Assembly: GCA_937911505.1 (NCBI GenBank)
Contig: CALEMF010000100.1
Location: forward strand, 1-35,789
Length of the DNA stretch: 35,789 nucleotides
Origin: an uncultured Cytophagales bacterium
Lineage (GTDB): Bacteria > Bacteroidota > Bacteroidia > Cytophagales > Thermonemataceae
Direction of reading: 5' to 3'
Part shown: positions 1 to 8,521 of the stretch, one piece after another
Layout: each line of letters starts with the position of its first letter
Numbering within the stretch: position 1 is the first letter of the stretch
Translations under genes and position numbers: made by a program
Notes under the pieces: model-generated
What the model saw: only the letters and a program-made list of their open reading frames with translations
Databases searched by the model: none
Told to the model about the DNA's origin: nothing

Positions 1-330
1 AATCAACCAAACCGCATACGAGATGAACTTAAATCCGCGTGTTTCATCGAAACGTTGAGCAGCTTTAATTAAGCCCAAATTACCTTCATTGATTAAGTCA
101 CCCAAAGACAAACCTTGATTTTGGTATTGTTTCGCTACAGATACTACGAAACGAAGGTTGGCTTTGGTTAATTTTTCCAAAGCAGCCTGATCCCCTTCTC
201 GAATTCTTTTCGCCAATTCTACCTCTTCATCGGGGGTCAGCAAATCAACCTTACCAATTTCTTGTAGGTACTTGTCTAGCGACTGACTCTCACGATTGGT
301 AATTTGCTTGCTAATCTTTAACTGTCTCAT
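1..330 (-). CDS. rpoD: Primary RNA polymerase sigma factor, N-terminal part (cut by window edge)
   Basis: Reading the minus strand from the ATG at 328-330 gives a protein that begins [20 protein letters not shown] and continues through the sigma-70 region 1.2 segment ([20 protein letters not shown]) into region 2.1-2.2 ([20 protein letters not shown], then [14 protein letters not shown]). The frame stays open to base 1, so only about 110 residues are visible. The protein directs core RNA polymerase to housekeeping promoters. It starts straight at region 1.2 without an acidic region 1.1, which is characteristic of Bacteroidota primary sigma factors. It lies downstream of pnp on the same strand but behind a terminator hairpin, so it probably has its own promoter in 331-420, which I could not place. 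Confidence 0.93.
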   Translation of the reverse strand, partial: MRQLKISKQITNRESQSLDKYLQEIGKVDLLTPDEEVELAKRIREGDQAALEKLTKANLRFVVSVAKQYQNQGLSLGDLINEGNLGLIKAAQRFDETRGFKFISYAVWLI

Positions 331-423
331 TCAAATTATTTTTTGGTTTAATTTACTATTCCTGAACGGAGAAAACTTAAAAAAAGTTCTGAGAAAAACA
401 AGTTTTCCTTTATTTTTTTACAT

Positions 424-455
424 AAAAAAGCGATCTCTTCATAAAAAGGATCGCT
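424..455 (-). terminator. Rho-independent terminator after pnp
   Basis: AGCGATC (429-435) and GATCGCT (449-455) form a 7-bp stem. On the minus strand the stem is followed by six U residues (A424-A429 on the plus strand). It lies 25 bases past the pnp stop codon. Confidence 0.7.
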
Positions 456-479
456 CGTTAAATTTTTAATAGCTACTAC

Positions 480-2612
480 CTACTTGGCTTTTTCAGGTCT
501 AGGTAACAAAACTTTTCTAGAAAGCTTCATTTTACCGCTCTTTTTATCAACACCGATCAGTTTTACCTGTACCTCTTCTCCTACTTCTAATACCCCGTCC
601 ATATTCTCTAAGCGTTCCCACTTTATTTCTGAGATGTGTAGTAACCCATCCTTACCAGGAAGAATTTCTATAAAAGCCCCAAAAGGCATAATGGTTTTTA
701 CTTTACCAGTGTAAATTTCTCCAACTTCAGGTTGCGCTACAATATCTTTTACCCGTTGATGGGCAGCTTCCATCGTTTCTTGGTCGGTAGCAAAGATATT
801 CACTAAGCCGTGATCGTCCATTTCTTCTATTACAATGGTAGCACCGGTTGTCTTTTGGATGTCTTGTACCACTTTACCACCAGGCCCAATAACAGCGCCG
901 ATAAGGTCTTTATCAATTTTTACGGCAATTATACGAGGGGTATGTCCTTTAAGGCTTTCACGAGGTTGTGCCATTACTTTGAGCATCTCTTGTAAAATAT
1001 AAGCTCTTCCACGATTGGCTTGCATGAGTGCCTCTTCTAGTACTTGATAAGACAAACCATCTACTTTGATATCCATCTGGCAAGCCGTAATACCCTTGGC
1101 GGTTCCTACTACTTTAAAATCCATGTCACCAAGATGGTCTTCATCCCCTAAAATATCAGATAAGATTACGTACCGACCTGTTTTAGGGTCGGAGATCATC
1201 CCCATCGCTATACCCGATACAGGTGCTTTAATTTGGACGCCTGCGTCCATTAATGCTAGAATACCAGCACAAACAGTGGCCATAGAAGAAGAGCCGTTTG
1301 ATTCTAGAATATCTGATACGATGCGTAAAGTGTAAGGGTTTTCTTCTTCAGAAGGGAGTACCGCTCTGATCCCTCTCTGGGCTAAATTTCCATGTCCAAT
1401 CTCTCTACGACCTGGCCCACGATTGGGTCTAATCTCGCCAGTAGAGAAGGCAGGAAAGTTATAATGCAACATAAACTTATTATAGCCTGAATACATCGCA
1501 TTGTCTATCATTTTCTCATCTAGCTTCGTTCCTAATGTTACAGTAGTAAGTGATTGTGTTTCGCCTCGGGTAAAGATCGCTGAGCCGTGGGCAGAAGGTA
1601 AGTAATCTACTTCACACCAAACATCTCTCACATCTTCTGGCTTACGACCATCTAATCGAATCTTTTCCTCCAACGCGAAGTTACGGGCAGCCTCCTTATG
1701 AATGTCGTGAAAATACTTATTGATCAAGAATTCGTCTAGTTCGTGTTCTTCTGGAAGTGTTTCCATAAAAGACTCTTTGATAGCTTTGTAGGCTTCTTGT
1801 CGCTTCTTTTTGTCGTTTTGCTGCGACTTTACCATTTCGTAGAGCTTATCGTAGTATTCTTTGTGAAGTTTTTCTTTGAGCTCAGGATCGTGGTTTTCGT
1901 GTTCATAGGTTCTTTTCTCTGTTTTCCCTACTTTTTGTTCCAGTTCCTTTTGTGCGGCGCAAAGTTTCTTGATTTCCTCGTGCGCAAACTTCATCGCTTC
2001 GAGCATTTCTTGTTCCGATACTTCTTTCATCTCTCCTTCTACCATCACAATATCTTTTTCAGAACCACCTACAATCATCTCAATAGTGCTCTGCTCTAAT
2101 TGTGCAGGTGTTGGATTAATCACTAGCTCTTCCTCCACTTTAGCAACCCTTACTTCAGCCATAGGACCGTTGAAAGGAATATCTGAAACCATCAACGCAC
2201 AAGAAGCAGCAAAACCTGCCAATGCATCGGGTAGCACCTCACTATCAGCAGAAATTAAAAATATGTTTACTTGCGTATCAGCGTGATAATCGTCAGGAAA
2301 GAGTGGACGTAAAGCCCTATCCACAATTCTACAAGTTAGTATCTCGTGCTCTGAAAGTCTTCCTTCTCTTTTATTAAAGCCACCAGGAATTCTACCTGCT
2401 GAAGCAAATTTTTCTTGATAATCTACGGATAGTGGTAAGAAGTCTACGTTTTCGCCTGCTTCTGCAGCGGATACAACCGTAGCAAGCAGCATGGTATGGC
2501 CCATCTTTACGACTACAGCGCCGTCTGCTTGTTTGGCGAGCTTGCCCGTCTCAACGGTGATGGTACGCCCATCAGCAAGTGTAATCGTTTGCGTTATACC
2601 TTGAGGAATCAT
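480..2612 (-). CDS. pnp: Polynucleotide phosphorylase
   Basis: A 710-residue protein of the usual PNPase length. It is a phosphate-dependent 3'-to-5' exoribonuclease of mRNA decay that acts as a homotrimer in the cytoplasm. Two RNase PH-like domains are visible (about residues 10-225 and 310-550), joined by a helical lysine- and glutamate-rich linker. A KH domain follows with the GxxG loop in [12 protein letters not shown], then a C-terminal S1 RNA-binding domain starting near [20 protein letters not shown]. The basic tail after S1 is short. It lies downstream of rpsO on the same strand, the widely conserved rpsO-pnp order. The 131-base gap between them contains an imperfect hairpin, so partial read-through or a separate promoter are both possible. 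Confidence 0.97.
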   Translation of the reverse strand: MIPQGITQTITLADGRTITVETGKLAKQADGAVVVKMGHTMLLATVVSAAEAGENVDFLPLSVDYQEKFASAGRIPGGFNKREGRLSEHEILTCRIVDRALRPLFPDDYHADTQVNIFLISADSEVLPDALAGFAASCALMVSDIPFNGPMAEVRVAKVEEELVINPTPAQLEQSTIEMIVGGSEKDIVMVEGEMKEVSEQEMLEAMKFAHEEIKKLCAAQKELEQKVGKTEKRTYEHENHDPELKEKLHKEYYDKLYEMVKSQQNDKKKRQEAYKAIKESFMETLPEEHELDEFLINKYFHDIHKEAARNFALEEKIRLDGRKPEDVRDVWCEVDYLPSAHGSAIFTRGETQSLTTVTLGTKLDEKMIDNAMYSGYNKFMLHYNFPAFSTGEIRPNRGPGRREIGHGNLAQRGIRAVLPSEEENPYTLRIVSDILESNGSSSMATVCAGILALMDAGVQIKAPVSGIAMGMISDPKTGRYVILSDILGDEDHLGDMDFKVVGTAKGITACQMDIKVDGLSYQVLEEALMQANRGRAYILQEMLKVMAQPRESLKGHTPRIIAVKIDKDLIGAVIGPGGKVVQDIQKTTGATIVIEEMDDHGLVNIFATDQETMEAAHQRVKDIVAQPEVGEIYTGKVKTIMPFGAFIEILPGKDGLLHISEIKWERLENMDGVLEVGEEVQVKLIGVDKKSGKMKLSRKVLLPRPEKAK

Positions 2613-2687
2613 AAGTGTTGTAGTAAAATGTATACAAATATTTGTGGTAGCATTCGTGATGATAGTATAGTGCGAATACTAAACTAT

Positions 2688-2715
2688 AAAAGGGAATTCT
2701 GCTGAATCCCCTTTT
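2688..2715 (-). terminator. Imperfect hairpin between rpsO and pnp, likely attenuator or terminator
   Basis: AAAAGGGAATTC (2688-2699) pairs with GAATCCCCTTTT (2704-2715) with one A-C mismatch and a 4-base loop. On the minus strand the stem ends in UUUU but no longer U-tract follows, so termination is probably partial. It could also be an RNase processing site, as known between rpsO and pnp in other bacteria (family knowledge, not shown here). Confidence 0.5.
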
Positions 2716-2743
2716 GATTGATTTCACGGGTAGTGAAGTATGC

Positions 2744-3019
2744 TTATTTTCTTAAATTAAGTTCTTTAATGATGCTTCTGTACCTTTCTACGTTGTTTTT
2801 CTCGAGGTACTTAAGCAATCTTCTTCTTTTTCCAACGAGTTTTAGCAAGCTTAAGCGTGATCTATGATCTTTTTTATTAACCTTCAGGTGTTCTGTAAGG
2901 TGATTAATACGCTCCGTAAATAAGGCAATCTGTGCTTCGGGTGACCCTGTGTCAGAAGCTGCTTTATTAGCGCCGTACTTTTGGAAAATCTCTTTCTTCT
3001 CTTCTTTGGTTAAGTGCAT
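2744..3019 (-). CDS. rpsO: 30S ribosomal protein S15
   Basis: A 91-residue protein starting [16 protein letters not shown], matching the normal S15 length of about 89. The conserved core is present: [19 protein letters not shown], then [20 protein letters not shown] and the RRRLLKYL segment. S15 binds 16S rRNA and nucleates assembly of the 30S platform. The frame is open upstream to 3055, but the extra 12 residues are not part of S15, and a consensus promoter ends close to 3064, so the start at 3019 is preferred. It is followed by pnp. Confidence 0.97.
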   Translation of the reverse strand: MHLTKEEKKEIFQKYGANKAASDTGSPEAQIALFTERINHLTEHLKVNKKDHRSRLSLLKLVGKRRRLLKYLEKNNVERYRSIIKELNLRK

Positions 3020-3063
3020 ATTAAATTTTTTCGTCTTTTTCGTCAGTGAATACAAACAGATGG

Positions 3064-3094
3064 CAAATATAAGCCTATTTATCCTTTATTCAAA
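3064..3094 (-). promoter_or_regulatory. Bacteroidota-type promoter of rpsO
   Basis: On the minus strand TTTG (plus 3091-3094) is followed after exactly 19 bases by TATATTTG (plus 3064-3071), a full match to the TTTG / TAnnTTTG consensus. The upstream element lies inside the last codons of the permease gene. Transcription would begin near 3057, about 37 bases before the rpsO start. Confidence 0.8.
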
Positions 3095-4584
3095 GCTTTT
3101 ATTTGCTTATCTTGATGATTTTGGGGAGTTGAGGCTTTCGTAAAACGTTGTTTTAACCTTTTGTAAAGATAGACATAGGCGTCTTTGTCGAACATACGTG
3201 AATCGTTGCGCGCTTGATAGAGAAAAAGTAATCCTACAAAGAACAGGATAGCGTCAGCCGCCCACATACCAATTTCGAGTGGTAAGATAGACTCCTTTAC
3301 CCATTTTTCACCTGTCATTGACAATACATAATAGATAATAAAGAAAAATACAGAAACCAAAGTAGGGACACCCAGTCCTCCTTTCTTAATGATCGCACCT
3401 AGCGGTGCACCAATGAGAAACATAATAAAACATGCACAAGCATAGGTATACTTTTTCACCATAGCAATTGATATCTTATTGAGCTGGTCTTCGGTATTGT
3501 CAAGTACTTGGATTTTACTGCCTACAAAACTTTTAAAGCTTCTTGATTGCCCTAGCGCACGCTGCAGTATTGCTTTTGTATCTTTTTTATTAAATCGTAA
3601 ATCGTGGAAAGCTTGTACAAGACTATCGGGTGCTTTGGGTAGTGGTTTATTGGCTAAAGCAGTGTCAGTTACCTCTTTATAAAAATGAATATAATAGATA
3701 GCCGCTTCTTTTGGAATGGTAGAAAGGTATGTGCGTTGCTTGCGTTGGAAGGAATCTCGCTCGAAGTTGAGTTCATCAACGTCTTTCATGTAATGATGGT
3801 ACGTAAAGCTACTATCTGAGATATTTTTAGCCCTAAAAGAAGATAAGTTAAATATCATTTTGGCGTGATTGTACTCGTTACGCACTAATTGCGCTACAGA
3901 GTTGACACTACCACCTTCCAAGTAATCGGTATAGCTATTGCCCCTGAAGAGCTCTAATACTAAATAAGCGCCCTCTTTAATCGTATACATTAAACCTGAG
4001 TCGGCTAGTATTACTTCTCGGTTACCAGACCTATTGGTGTGATTGTAGATCATTACATCCTTGAGGGTTTTTCCATCAGGATATTTTTTAGCTACTTTGA
4101 TGCTGTAGTTGGGAATACCATTGTAAAAAGCTCCTTCTTTTAGATCGAGGGCAGCTTTGGTGGTTCTAATATTGTAAAGTGTAGTGTACCCTTTAAGGTT
4201 AGCATAAGGAACAATCTCGTTGTTGAACCAAAAAGCAGTTGCGGAGAGTACGATGGCAAAAAGTCCAATAGGGCGTAGTACTCTTACCAGAGAAATTCCT
4301 GCGCTTTTCAAGGCGGTCAGTTCGAAGTGTTCTCCTAGATTACCAAAAGTGATAAGCGCCGCTAATAGCACTGCTAGGGGAAGTGCCGTAGGGGTGAGTG
4401 AAAGGGCAAAGTAGAAAAGCATTTTCATGAATACCTCAAAGCCTACATCTTTCCCAATCAACTCCTCGGTATAGCCCAACATCATCTGTACGAGCAGAAT
4501 AAAATCTACCACTAAGTAGGTAAGAATAAAAGGGCCTATAAAGGCTTTGAAAATCAGTATGTCTATTTTTTTGAAAAGCTTCAT
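3079..4584 (-). CDS. LptF/LptG (YjgP/YjgQ) family permease
   Basis: A 501-residue inner membrane protein. It has an N-terminal pair of membrane segments (about residues 12-38 and 52-80, the latter containing [19 protein letters not shown]), a third segment near 105-125, a large soluble middle part of about 250 residues (the beta-jellyroll position of LptF/G), and three C-terminal segments (about 385-470). LptF and LptG form the membrane part of the ABC machine that extracts lipopolysaccharide and delivers it to the periplasmic bridge. It is longer than E. coli LptF (about 366 residues) because of the middle domain, which is common in Bacteroidota. F and G cannot be told apart from the sequence alone. 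It starts 21 bases after the START-domain gene, so the two are probably cotranscribed. Confidence 0.88.
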   Translation of the reverse strand: MKLFKKIDILIFKAFIGPFILTYLVVDFILLVQMMLGYTEELIGKDVGFEVFMKMLFYFALSLTPTALPLAVLLAALITFGNLGEHFELTALKSAGISLVRVLRPIGLFAIVLSATAFWFNNEIVPYANLKGYTTLYNIRTTKAALDLKEGAFYNGIPNYSIKVAKKYPDGKTLKDVMIYNHTNRSGNREVILADSGLMYTIKEGAYLVLELFRGNSYTDYLEGGSVNSVAQLVRNEYNHAKMIFNLSSFRAKNISDSSFTYHHYMKDVDELNFERDSFQRKQRTYLSTIPKEAAIYYIHFYKEVTDTALANKPLPKAPDSLVQAFHDLRFNKKDTKAILQRALGQSRSFKSFVGSKIQVLDNTEDQLNKISIAMVKKYTYACACFIMFLIGAPLGAIIKKGGLGVPTLVSVFFFIIYYVLSMTGEKWVKESILPLEIGMWAADAILFFVGLLFLYQARNDSRMFDKDAYVYLYKRLKQRFTKASTPQNHQDKQIKALNKG

Positions 4585-4605
4585 AAAGAAATGTATGTGG
4601 ACTAC

Positions 4606-4989
4606 CTATCCGCCTACTAACTCACGCAAGTTTCCTACCAATCCATCCCAAAATTTATGTAAATCCTCTTCATTATTGGCAGAGGAGTAATCTGTAATCT
4701 TTAAAAAGGAAGATTCGGTCATTTCATTTGCTTCTAGCTTAAACTCAATGTAGGAGGGCCTCCCCTCTCCTTCTTCTTCAAATTCAAATTTAATGGACTT
4801 ATTGACACGTTGGGAGACAATCCGACCGGTATGGATTTCATCATCCCATTCAAAGTGATAAAGCTTATCTTCAGTGATTACCTTATCAGCAAACCAATCT
4901 TGTAAGCCGGCAGGGGTACTTAAATACGGATATAGCATCTTAGTAGAAGCCCTGATCTCGTACTCGTTGGTAAATTTATATTTGGCCAT
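4606..4989 (-). CDS. START-like domain protein of the Bacteroidota type
   Basis: A 127-residue protein from the start MAKYKFTNEYEIRASTKMLY. The pattern of a short strand, the helix YPYLSTPAGLQDWFADKV, then strands and a long C-terminal helix (LHKFWDGLVGNLRELVGG) is that of small START/AHA1-like proteins common in Bacteroidota, often one per genome and of unknown ligand. The frame is open 10 residues further, to a methionine at 5019. I prefer 4989 because the domain starts there and the extra residues are a basic stretch (GKQKKTK). A consensus promoter at 5033-5065 would serve either start. It is followed closely by the LptF/G permease, hinting at an envelope role (inference). Confidence 0.8.
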   Translation of the reverse strand: MAKYKFTNEYEIRASTKMLYPYLSTPAGLQDWFADKVITEDKLYHFEWDDEIHTGRIVSQRVNKSIKFEFEEEGEGRPSYIEFKLEANEMTESSFLKITDYSSANNEEDLHKFWDGLVGNLRELVGG

Positions 4990-5032
4990 AAGCATCTTTG
5001 TTTTTTTCTGTTTTCCCATAACAGATGAGTTT

Positions 5033-5065
5033 CAAAATTAAGCTAAAAAAACTTGCACATCCAAA
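5033..5065 (-). promoter_or_regulatory. Promoter of the START-like gene, back to back with the tRNA promoter
   Basis: On the minus strand TTTG (plus 5062-5065) and TAATTTTG (plus 5033-5040) are 21 bases apart, fitting the Bacteroidota consensus. It is interleaved with the divergent tRNA promoter (5053-5082). Confidence 0.65.
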
Positions 5066-5082
5066 AAAAAACGCTACTTTTG
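5053..5082 (+). promoter_or_regulatory. Promoter of tRNA-Met
   Basis: TTG (5053-5055), a 19-base spacer and TACTTTTG (5075-5082) match the Bacteroidota -33/-7 consensus exactly. The predicted start of transcription is near 5089, about five bases before the tRNA. Confidence 0.8.
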
Positions 5083-5093
5083 CAACTCTAATT

Positions 5094-5167
5094 GGCGAGG
5101 TAGCTCAGATGGTTAGAGCGTCGGATTCATAACCCGGAGGTCGGGGGTTCAATTCCCCCCTTCGCTA
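5094..5167 (+). tRNA. tRNA-Met (anticodon CAT)
   Basis: The 74-base cloverleaf can be folded by eye: acceptor GGCGAGG with CTTCGCT (two G-U pairs), D-stem GCTC/GAGC, anticodon loop TTCATAA with CAT, and a T-stem of five G-C pairs around TTCAATT, then discriminator A. The gene encodes CTA after the discriminator, not CCA, so CCA must be added by the nucleotidyltransferase. The GUAGCUC and UCGGAUUCAUAACCCGG segments resemble elongator tRNA-Met, and a C1-A72-type initiator mismatch is absent, so elongator is more likely than initiator. A modified tRNA-Ile(CAT) is not fully excluded. Confidence 0.93.
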
Positions 5168-5183
5168 CTAATATTCTAAAAGT

Positions 5184-5215
5184 AGCGAATATCTAACAAA
5201 GTATTCGCTTTTTTT
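5184..5215 (+). terminator. Rho-independent terminator after tRNA-Met
   Basis: AGCGAATA (5184-5191) pairs perfectly with TATTCGCT (5202-5209) around a 10-base loop and is followed by a run of seven T (5209-5215). Confidence 0.85.
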
Positions 5216-5241
5216 GAGCCCCTCGGCTTATCACTCAATGG

Positions 5242-5592
5242 ATGACTTACGCAAAGACAGATTCTTTTTCTGAGCATTTCCAACAGTTGGCCGAGCTGGC
5301 CAAGGTGCTGTCTCACCCTGCTCGCCTAACGATTCTTGACTTGCTTTCTCGTACAGAAAGTTGTATTTCAGGTGATATTACGCAGCAACTTCCGCTAAGT
5401 CGTACGACCATCTCCCAACACTTACAAGAACTAAAACGATACGGTCTTATTAAAGGAGAAGTGACTGGTAATAAGGTGTATTACTGTATCGATAAGGTAA
5501 AGTGGGAAGAGGCCCAACAACAACTCATGCTTTTTCTTCAGCAAGTCGACCGTGTTAAAAACTTTTCTTGTAAACCAACTGACGGCTGTTAA
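5242..5592 (+). CDS. ArsR/SmtB-family winged-helix repressor
   Basis: A 116-residue regulator. Residues 13-90 form the ArsR winged helix: LAKVLSHPARLTILDLLSRT, then the recognition-helix region LSRTTISQHLQELKRYGLIK and the wing GEVTGNKVYYCIDK. The classical ELCVCDL metal motif of helix alpha-3 is replaced by ESCISGDI, which keeps a single cysteine (Cys41). Further cysteines lie in the wing (YYC) and at the C-terminus (NFSCKPTDGC), so a different thiol site for arsenic or another metalloid is possible (inference). The ATG at 5242 is used; the overlapping ATG at 5238 is in another frame. It precedes the ArsC-like gene by 60 bases, and a perfect inverted repeat between the two is a likely operator. 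Confidence 0.9.
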   Translation: MTYAKTDSFSEHFQQLAELAKVLSHPARLTILDLLSRTESCISGDITQQLPLSRTTISQHLQELKRYGLIKGEVTGNKVYYCIDKVKWEEAQQQLMLFLQQVDRVKNFSCKPTDGC

Positions 5593-5600
5593 TATTTTTC

Positions 5601-5624
5601 TATATTTGACGTATGTTTACGTCA
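5601..5624 (+). promoter_or_regulatory. TATATTTG promoter box overlapped by an inverted repeat (likely ArsR operator)
   Basis: TATATTTG (5601-5608) fits the Bacteroidota -7 box. No good -33 TTTG is seen, which is common for activated or weak promoters. The inverted repeat TGACGTA (5607-5613), spacer TGTT, TACGTCA (5618-5624) is perfect and covers the expected transcription start, where bound repressor would block transcription of the ArsC-like gene. Confidence 0.6.
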
Positions 5625-5652
5625 TACATTAAATCTTAAACAACACATTATT

Positions 5653-6369
5653 ATGTACCTGAAAATGAGTTTATTAATCGTAGTTTTTGCCGCTGGTCTA
5701 TGCGCTTTTAAAACTACTCCCCCAGCACTTTACAAAGAGCTGCTAACTTACTGTAACACACTTCCCGATGAGTTTAATCAGATTTCAACGGAACGTCAGA
5801 AAGTCTTAAAGCAACTTGCCAATCATATTGTCACTGCTAAAGCAGCCGACGACAAGGCTTCTATTACGGTGATTTGTTCTCATAACTCCCGAAGGAGCCA
5901 CATGGGGCAGTTATTATTAGCGGCGGCGGCACATTACTATGGTATCAATAATATCCATACTTTCTCTGGTGGTACTGAGGCAACAGCCTTTAATCCAAGA
6001 GCCATTGCTGCACTTGAGAGAGCGGGTTTCAAGATTGAAAAGTCTGCGAACAAAGACCAAAATCCTTCTTACAAAGCAAAGATGGGCGCTAACCTTAGCG
6101 AGCATTTGATGTACTCAAAAAAATATGATGATGTGATGAATCCAAAAGAGGATTTTATTGCTGTGCTAGTTTGCTCAGAAGCTGATGAGGCTTGTCCGGT
6201 AGTGAAGGGAGCTACGGCACGTATAGCCATACCTTTTGAAGATCCCCGTCACTTTGACAATACGCCTTCTGAGCAAAAGCAATACGATATGCGTTGTAGA
6301 CAAATTGCGCGGGAGCTATTTTTTGTCATGGCGAATGTCAAACAAACGCTCGCCAAAAATAAAGGATAG
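5653..6369 (+). CDS. ArsC-like low-molecular-weight phosphatase-fold protein with N-terminal signal sequence
   Basis: A 238-residue protein. Residues 70-235 form an LMW phosphatase / thioredoxin-coupled arsenate reductase fold. The P-loop is CSHNSRRS (Cys75-x5-Arg81-Ser82), the general-acid motif is DPRHFDN (Asp197-Pro198), and the segment VLVCSEADEACP has Cys174 and Cys181. These correspond to the three redox cysteines Cys10, Cys82 and Cys89 of S. aureus ArsC (family knowledge). Residues 25-68 are a helical extension common in Bacteroidota homologues. Odd feature: residues 5-19 (MSLLIVVFAAGLCAF) are hydrophobic and look like a signal peptide or anchor, and no ATG, GTG or TTG lies at the point where cytoplasmic homologues would start. 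Arsenate reduction or phosphotyrosine hydrolysis are both possible. It follows an ArsR gene, with an operator-like repeat between. Confidence 0.82.
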   Translation: MYLKMSLLIVVFAAGLCAFKTTPPALYKELLTYCNTLPDEFNQISTERQKVLKQLANHIVTAKAADDKASITVICSHNSRRSHMGQLLLAAAAHYYGINNIHTFSGGTEATAFNPRAIAALERAGFKIEKSANKDQNPSYKAKMGANLSEHLMYSKKYDDVMNPKEDFIAVLVCSEADEACPVVKGATARIAIPFEDPRHFDNTPSEQKQYDMRCRQIARELFFVMANVKQTLAKNKG

Positions 6370-6371
6370 TC

Positions 6372-6632
6372 TTACAATAACCCTTTTTCCTTTAAACGTT
6401 CTCTAAGTACTTGCCAACTTGGGTTTTTGAGGTATTCATCTTCTAGTTTTACTACAGGAAATTTAAGCTCGCCGTCGTATTGCGCCTTGATTTCGGCGGC
6501 GGCTGTTTCGTCTGTTTCTACATTGTGATACGCAAAATCTACCCAAGCGGTCTGTAAGGCATTTCTAAGGGCCGCTGACTTGGGACACCAATCTGTGCCA
6601 AAGAGGGTTAGGTGGTTTTGGTTTTCTTCCAT
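6372..6632 (-). CDS. Glutaredoxin-like monothiol protein
   Basis: An 86-residue thioredoxin-fold protein of glutaredoxin size. The first strand LTLFGTDWC leads to the active site WCPKS with one cysteine (Cys16). The cis-proline motif is KFPVVKL and a C-terminal helix follows (SWQVLRERLKEKG). The CPxS site resembles single-cysteine glutaredoxins rather than CPYC or NrdH-type dithiol proteins. Its first 25 bases overlap the end of the upstream KefB-like exchanger, implying translational coupling. A redox partner role for the exchanger is a reasonable inference only. Confidence 0.8.
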   Translation of the reverse strand: MEENQNHLTLFGTDWCPKSAALRNALQTAWVDFAYHNVETDETAAAEIKAQYDGELKFPVVKLEDEYLKNPSWQVLRERLKEKGLL

Positions 6633-7804
6633 AGTTTTTTTCTTAAAAAGAGTACAAAGGGAGGTGTTTTCTCCAAATTATTAAGAATAAAAGGTGTAAA
6701 GGCCATCGTAAGGATAGAAACAGATAAAAATATTTGATAGCTCGTCTCAGAGATAAGCCCTTGATCAAGTCCTTCTTTAGAGAGCAAGAAAGAGAACTCT
6801 CCAATTTGTGCTAAGGCAAGCCCCACCGTAAAGGAGGTTTTGAAGGGCAGCTTTAAGGCAAAAGTGGCTGAGGTGCCTGCGGCTATTTTTACTAACAAAA
6901 TGAAACCCAACCAAAATAAAATCAGTGGGAACTCCTGTATAAAAATACGGTAGTCGAGTAGCATTCCCATTGAAATAAAGAAAAAGCTAATAAAGACGTA
7001 ACGAAAAGGTAAGAAACAAGAAATGGCCAATCGGTTGTAATCCGTTTCAGCAATGATAAGTCCTGCAATGAAAGCACCCAAGGCAAGCGATAATTCCAAA
7101 TAAGAAGTAAGCAACGTAATGCCTGTAACAATAAAAATACTAGTCAGTAAGAAAACCTCTTGACTTTGTATTTTCATAATCTGATAGAGCAGTTTAGGAA
7201 TTACCCATCGAGATAAAAACCAAGAAAGCACTCCTATTCCTCCTAATTTGAGAAGTAGTTCCCCTATTTCTATAAGTGGATTACCCTCCTGCCCTGCTAA
7301 AATAGGAGTAAAAAGCATGAGCGGTACAATCATAATATCTTGGAAGAGCAAGACCGCTAAAATTACTTTTCCGTAGCTTGTATTGAGTTTTACCTTATCT
7401 TGTAGTGTCTTAATAACAATCGCCGTACTACTAAGTGCAGTCACGAACCCCCAAAAAATACTCTCTTCTATACTTCTACCCATCGCCCAAATGAGCAACG
7501 TTGTGAATAGAATGGTGAGAAATACCTGTAGCGACCCTCCTATTAGTATGTACCGTTGAATTTTACGAAGGTTGGAAAAGGAGAACTCAAGCCCTACTGT
7601 AAACAGAAGTAAAATAACACCAATTTCTGCATATATCTCTACCTCATGCGCCTCTTTTAAAAGAGAAGTTGTATTGGGGCTTAGTAAAATTCCAGTGAAG
7701 AGATAACCAATGAGGTGCGGAATTTTTAGGAAATTACAGATGATGATGACGGCGACTGTCACCCCAAATAGAACAAAAATATTCAGTAAAATGTGTAAAT
7801 CCAT
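6608..7804 (-). CDS. KefB-type monovalent cation/proton antiporter, membrane domain only
   Basis: A 398-residue CPA2-family exchanger with about 12 hydrophobic segments across its length. Recognisable segments are LIGYLFTGILLSPNT, the stretch EIGVILLLFTVGLEFSFSNL, LSSTAIVIKTLQDK (CPA2 signature region) and LALGAFIAGLIIAETDY. It exchanges K+ or Na+ for H+ in the inner membrane (family). Full-length Kef proteins carry a C-terminal KTN/RCK NAD-binding domain of about 200 residues. Here the protein ends in a short basic tail (LRKKLWKKTKTT), so ligand gating by that domain is absent. It overlaps the glutaredoxin-like gene by 25 bases. Confidence 0.9.
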   Translation of the reverse strand: MDLHILLNIFVLFGVTVAVIIICNFLKIPHLIGYLFTGILLSPNTTSLLKEAHEVEIYAEIGVILLLFTVGLEFSFSNLRKIQRYILIGGSLQVFLTILFTTLLIWAMGRSIEESIFWGFVTALSSTAIVIKTLQDKVKLNTSYGKVILAVLLFQDIMIVPLMLFTPILAGQEGNPLIEIGELLLKLGGIGVLSWFLSRWVIPKLLYQIMKIQSQEVFLLTSIFIVTGITLLTSYLELSLALGAFIAGLIIAETDYNRLAISCFLPFRYVFISFFFISMGMLLDYRIFIQEFPLILFWLGFILLVKIAAGTSATFALKLPFKTSFTVGLALAQIGEFSFLLSKEGLDQGLISETSYQIFLSVSILTMAFTPFILNNLEKTPPFVLFLRKKLWKKTKTT

Positions 7805-7898
7805 GGTGTTTAATAGTACAGTATAAATATTGAATCAATTAACTAATATGGCATATTATTAACGAGTATGCTTATCAAAGTACACTTGTTTATACGGT

Positions 7899-8378
7899 TC
7901 AGATTACTTTGGCATACTTACGCCAAACAATACGATCCATAATGAGTTTCAAGAGCGTAAAAAGTGCGGCATAGCTCACAAAAAAAGCTAATAAAACGAG
8001 TAGCGCTTTTCCCTTCTCGTGCCAGTTCATCAGGAGTAAAAATACATCTAAAACTGTATTATTAAAAGTAACTTGCGAAAATCGAAAAATAGCTGAAAAA
8101 GCTAAGGTAGCGGTAAGGGCGCACAGGGTACCGATTAGGAAAGTTTCCCAAAATACCGATAGCCAGCGGTAATGCCGTTTGATAAAAGCAAAGACTACCG
8201 AATTGAGCGAAATGATGCAAAACCACTGTAGGAAAATAAATATGTAGATATTCGATAAGAATAGATCGAAGTAAGCTTTTTGGATAATGTTCTGCCCAAT
8301 GGAACCAAGTAGTAACACAAAGCATAAAAATATCAACGCATACAACAACCCGTCTAAAAGTGTTCGTAGAATGGCCAT
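7899..8378 (-). CDS. Small integral membrane protein of unknown function
   Basis: A 159-residue protein with four predicted membrane segments, near residues 8-28, 40-66, 80-100 and 123-147, and short aromatic-rich loops. The charged segment RHYRWLSVFWETF lies between the second and third helices and the C-terminus is basic (MDRIVWRKYAKVI). I recognise no family. It lies 94 bases upstream of the exchanger gene on the same strand, so cotranscription is possible. It is divergent from the cyclophilin gene. Confidence 0.72.
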   Translation of the reverse strand: MAILRTLLDGLLYALIFLCFVLLLGSIGQNIIQKAYFDLFLSNIYIFIFLQWFCIISLNSVVFAFIKRHYRWLSVFWETFLIGTLCALTATLAFSAIFRFSQVTFNNTVLDVFLLLMNWHEKGKALLVLLAFFVSYAALFTLLKLIMDRIVWRKYAKVI

Positions 8379-8521
8379 AAAGTTTTGTTTACAAGCTAGT
8401 TATTTCAGTAAGTTAGAATGCACCTTATAACACGTTTGAGAGGAAATATACAGACTAATTACGAAAAACTTTAGAATCCCTCTTAATTTTTTTTTCTTTG
8501 TAAGAAAAAACTAAAAACCAC

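Noticed and set aside
1743..2099. Open frame opposite pnp rich in Phe, Leu and Val
   Set aside because: It is the antisense of the lysine/glutamate-rich linker of pnp, has no family likeness and no start signals.
5094..5215. tRNA-Met as an attachment site of an integrated element
   Set aside because: The TTCGCT copy after the tRNA is explained by the terminator stem. There is no integrase, and the following genes look native.
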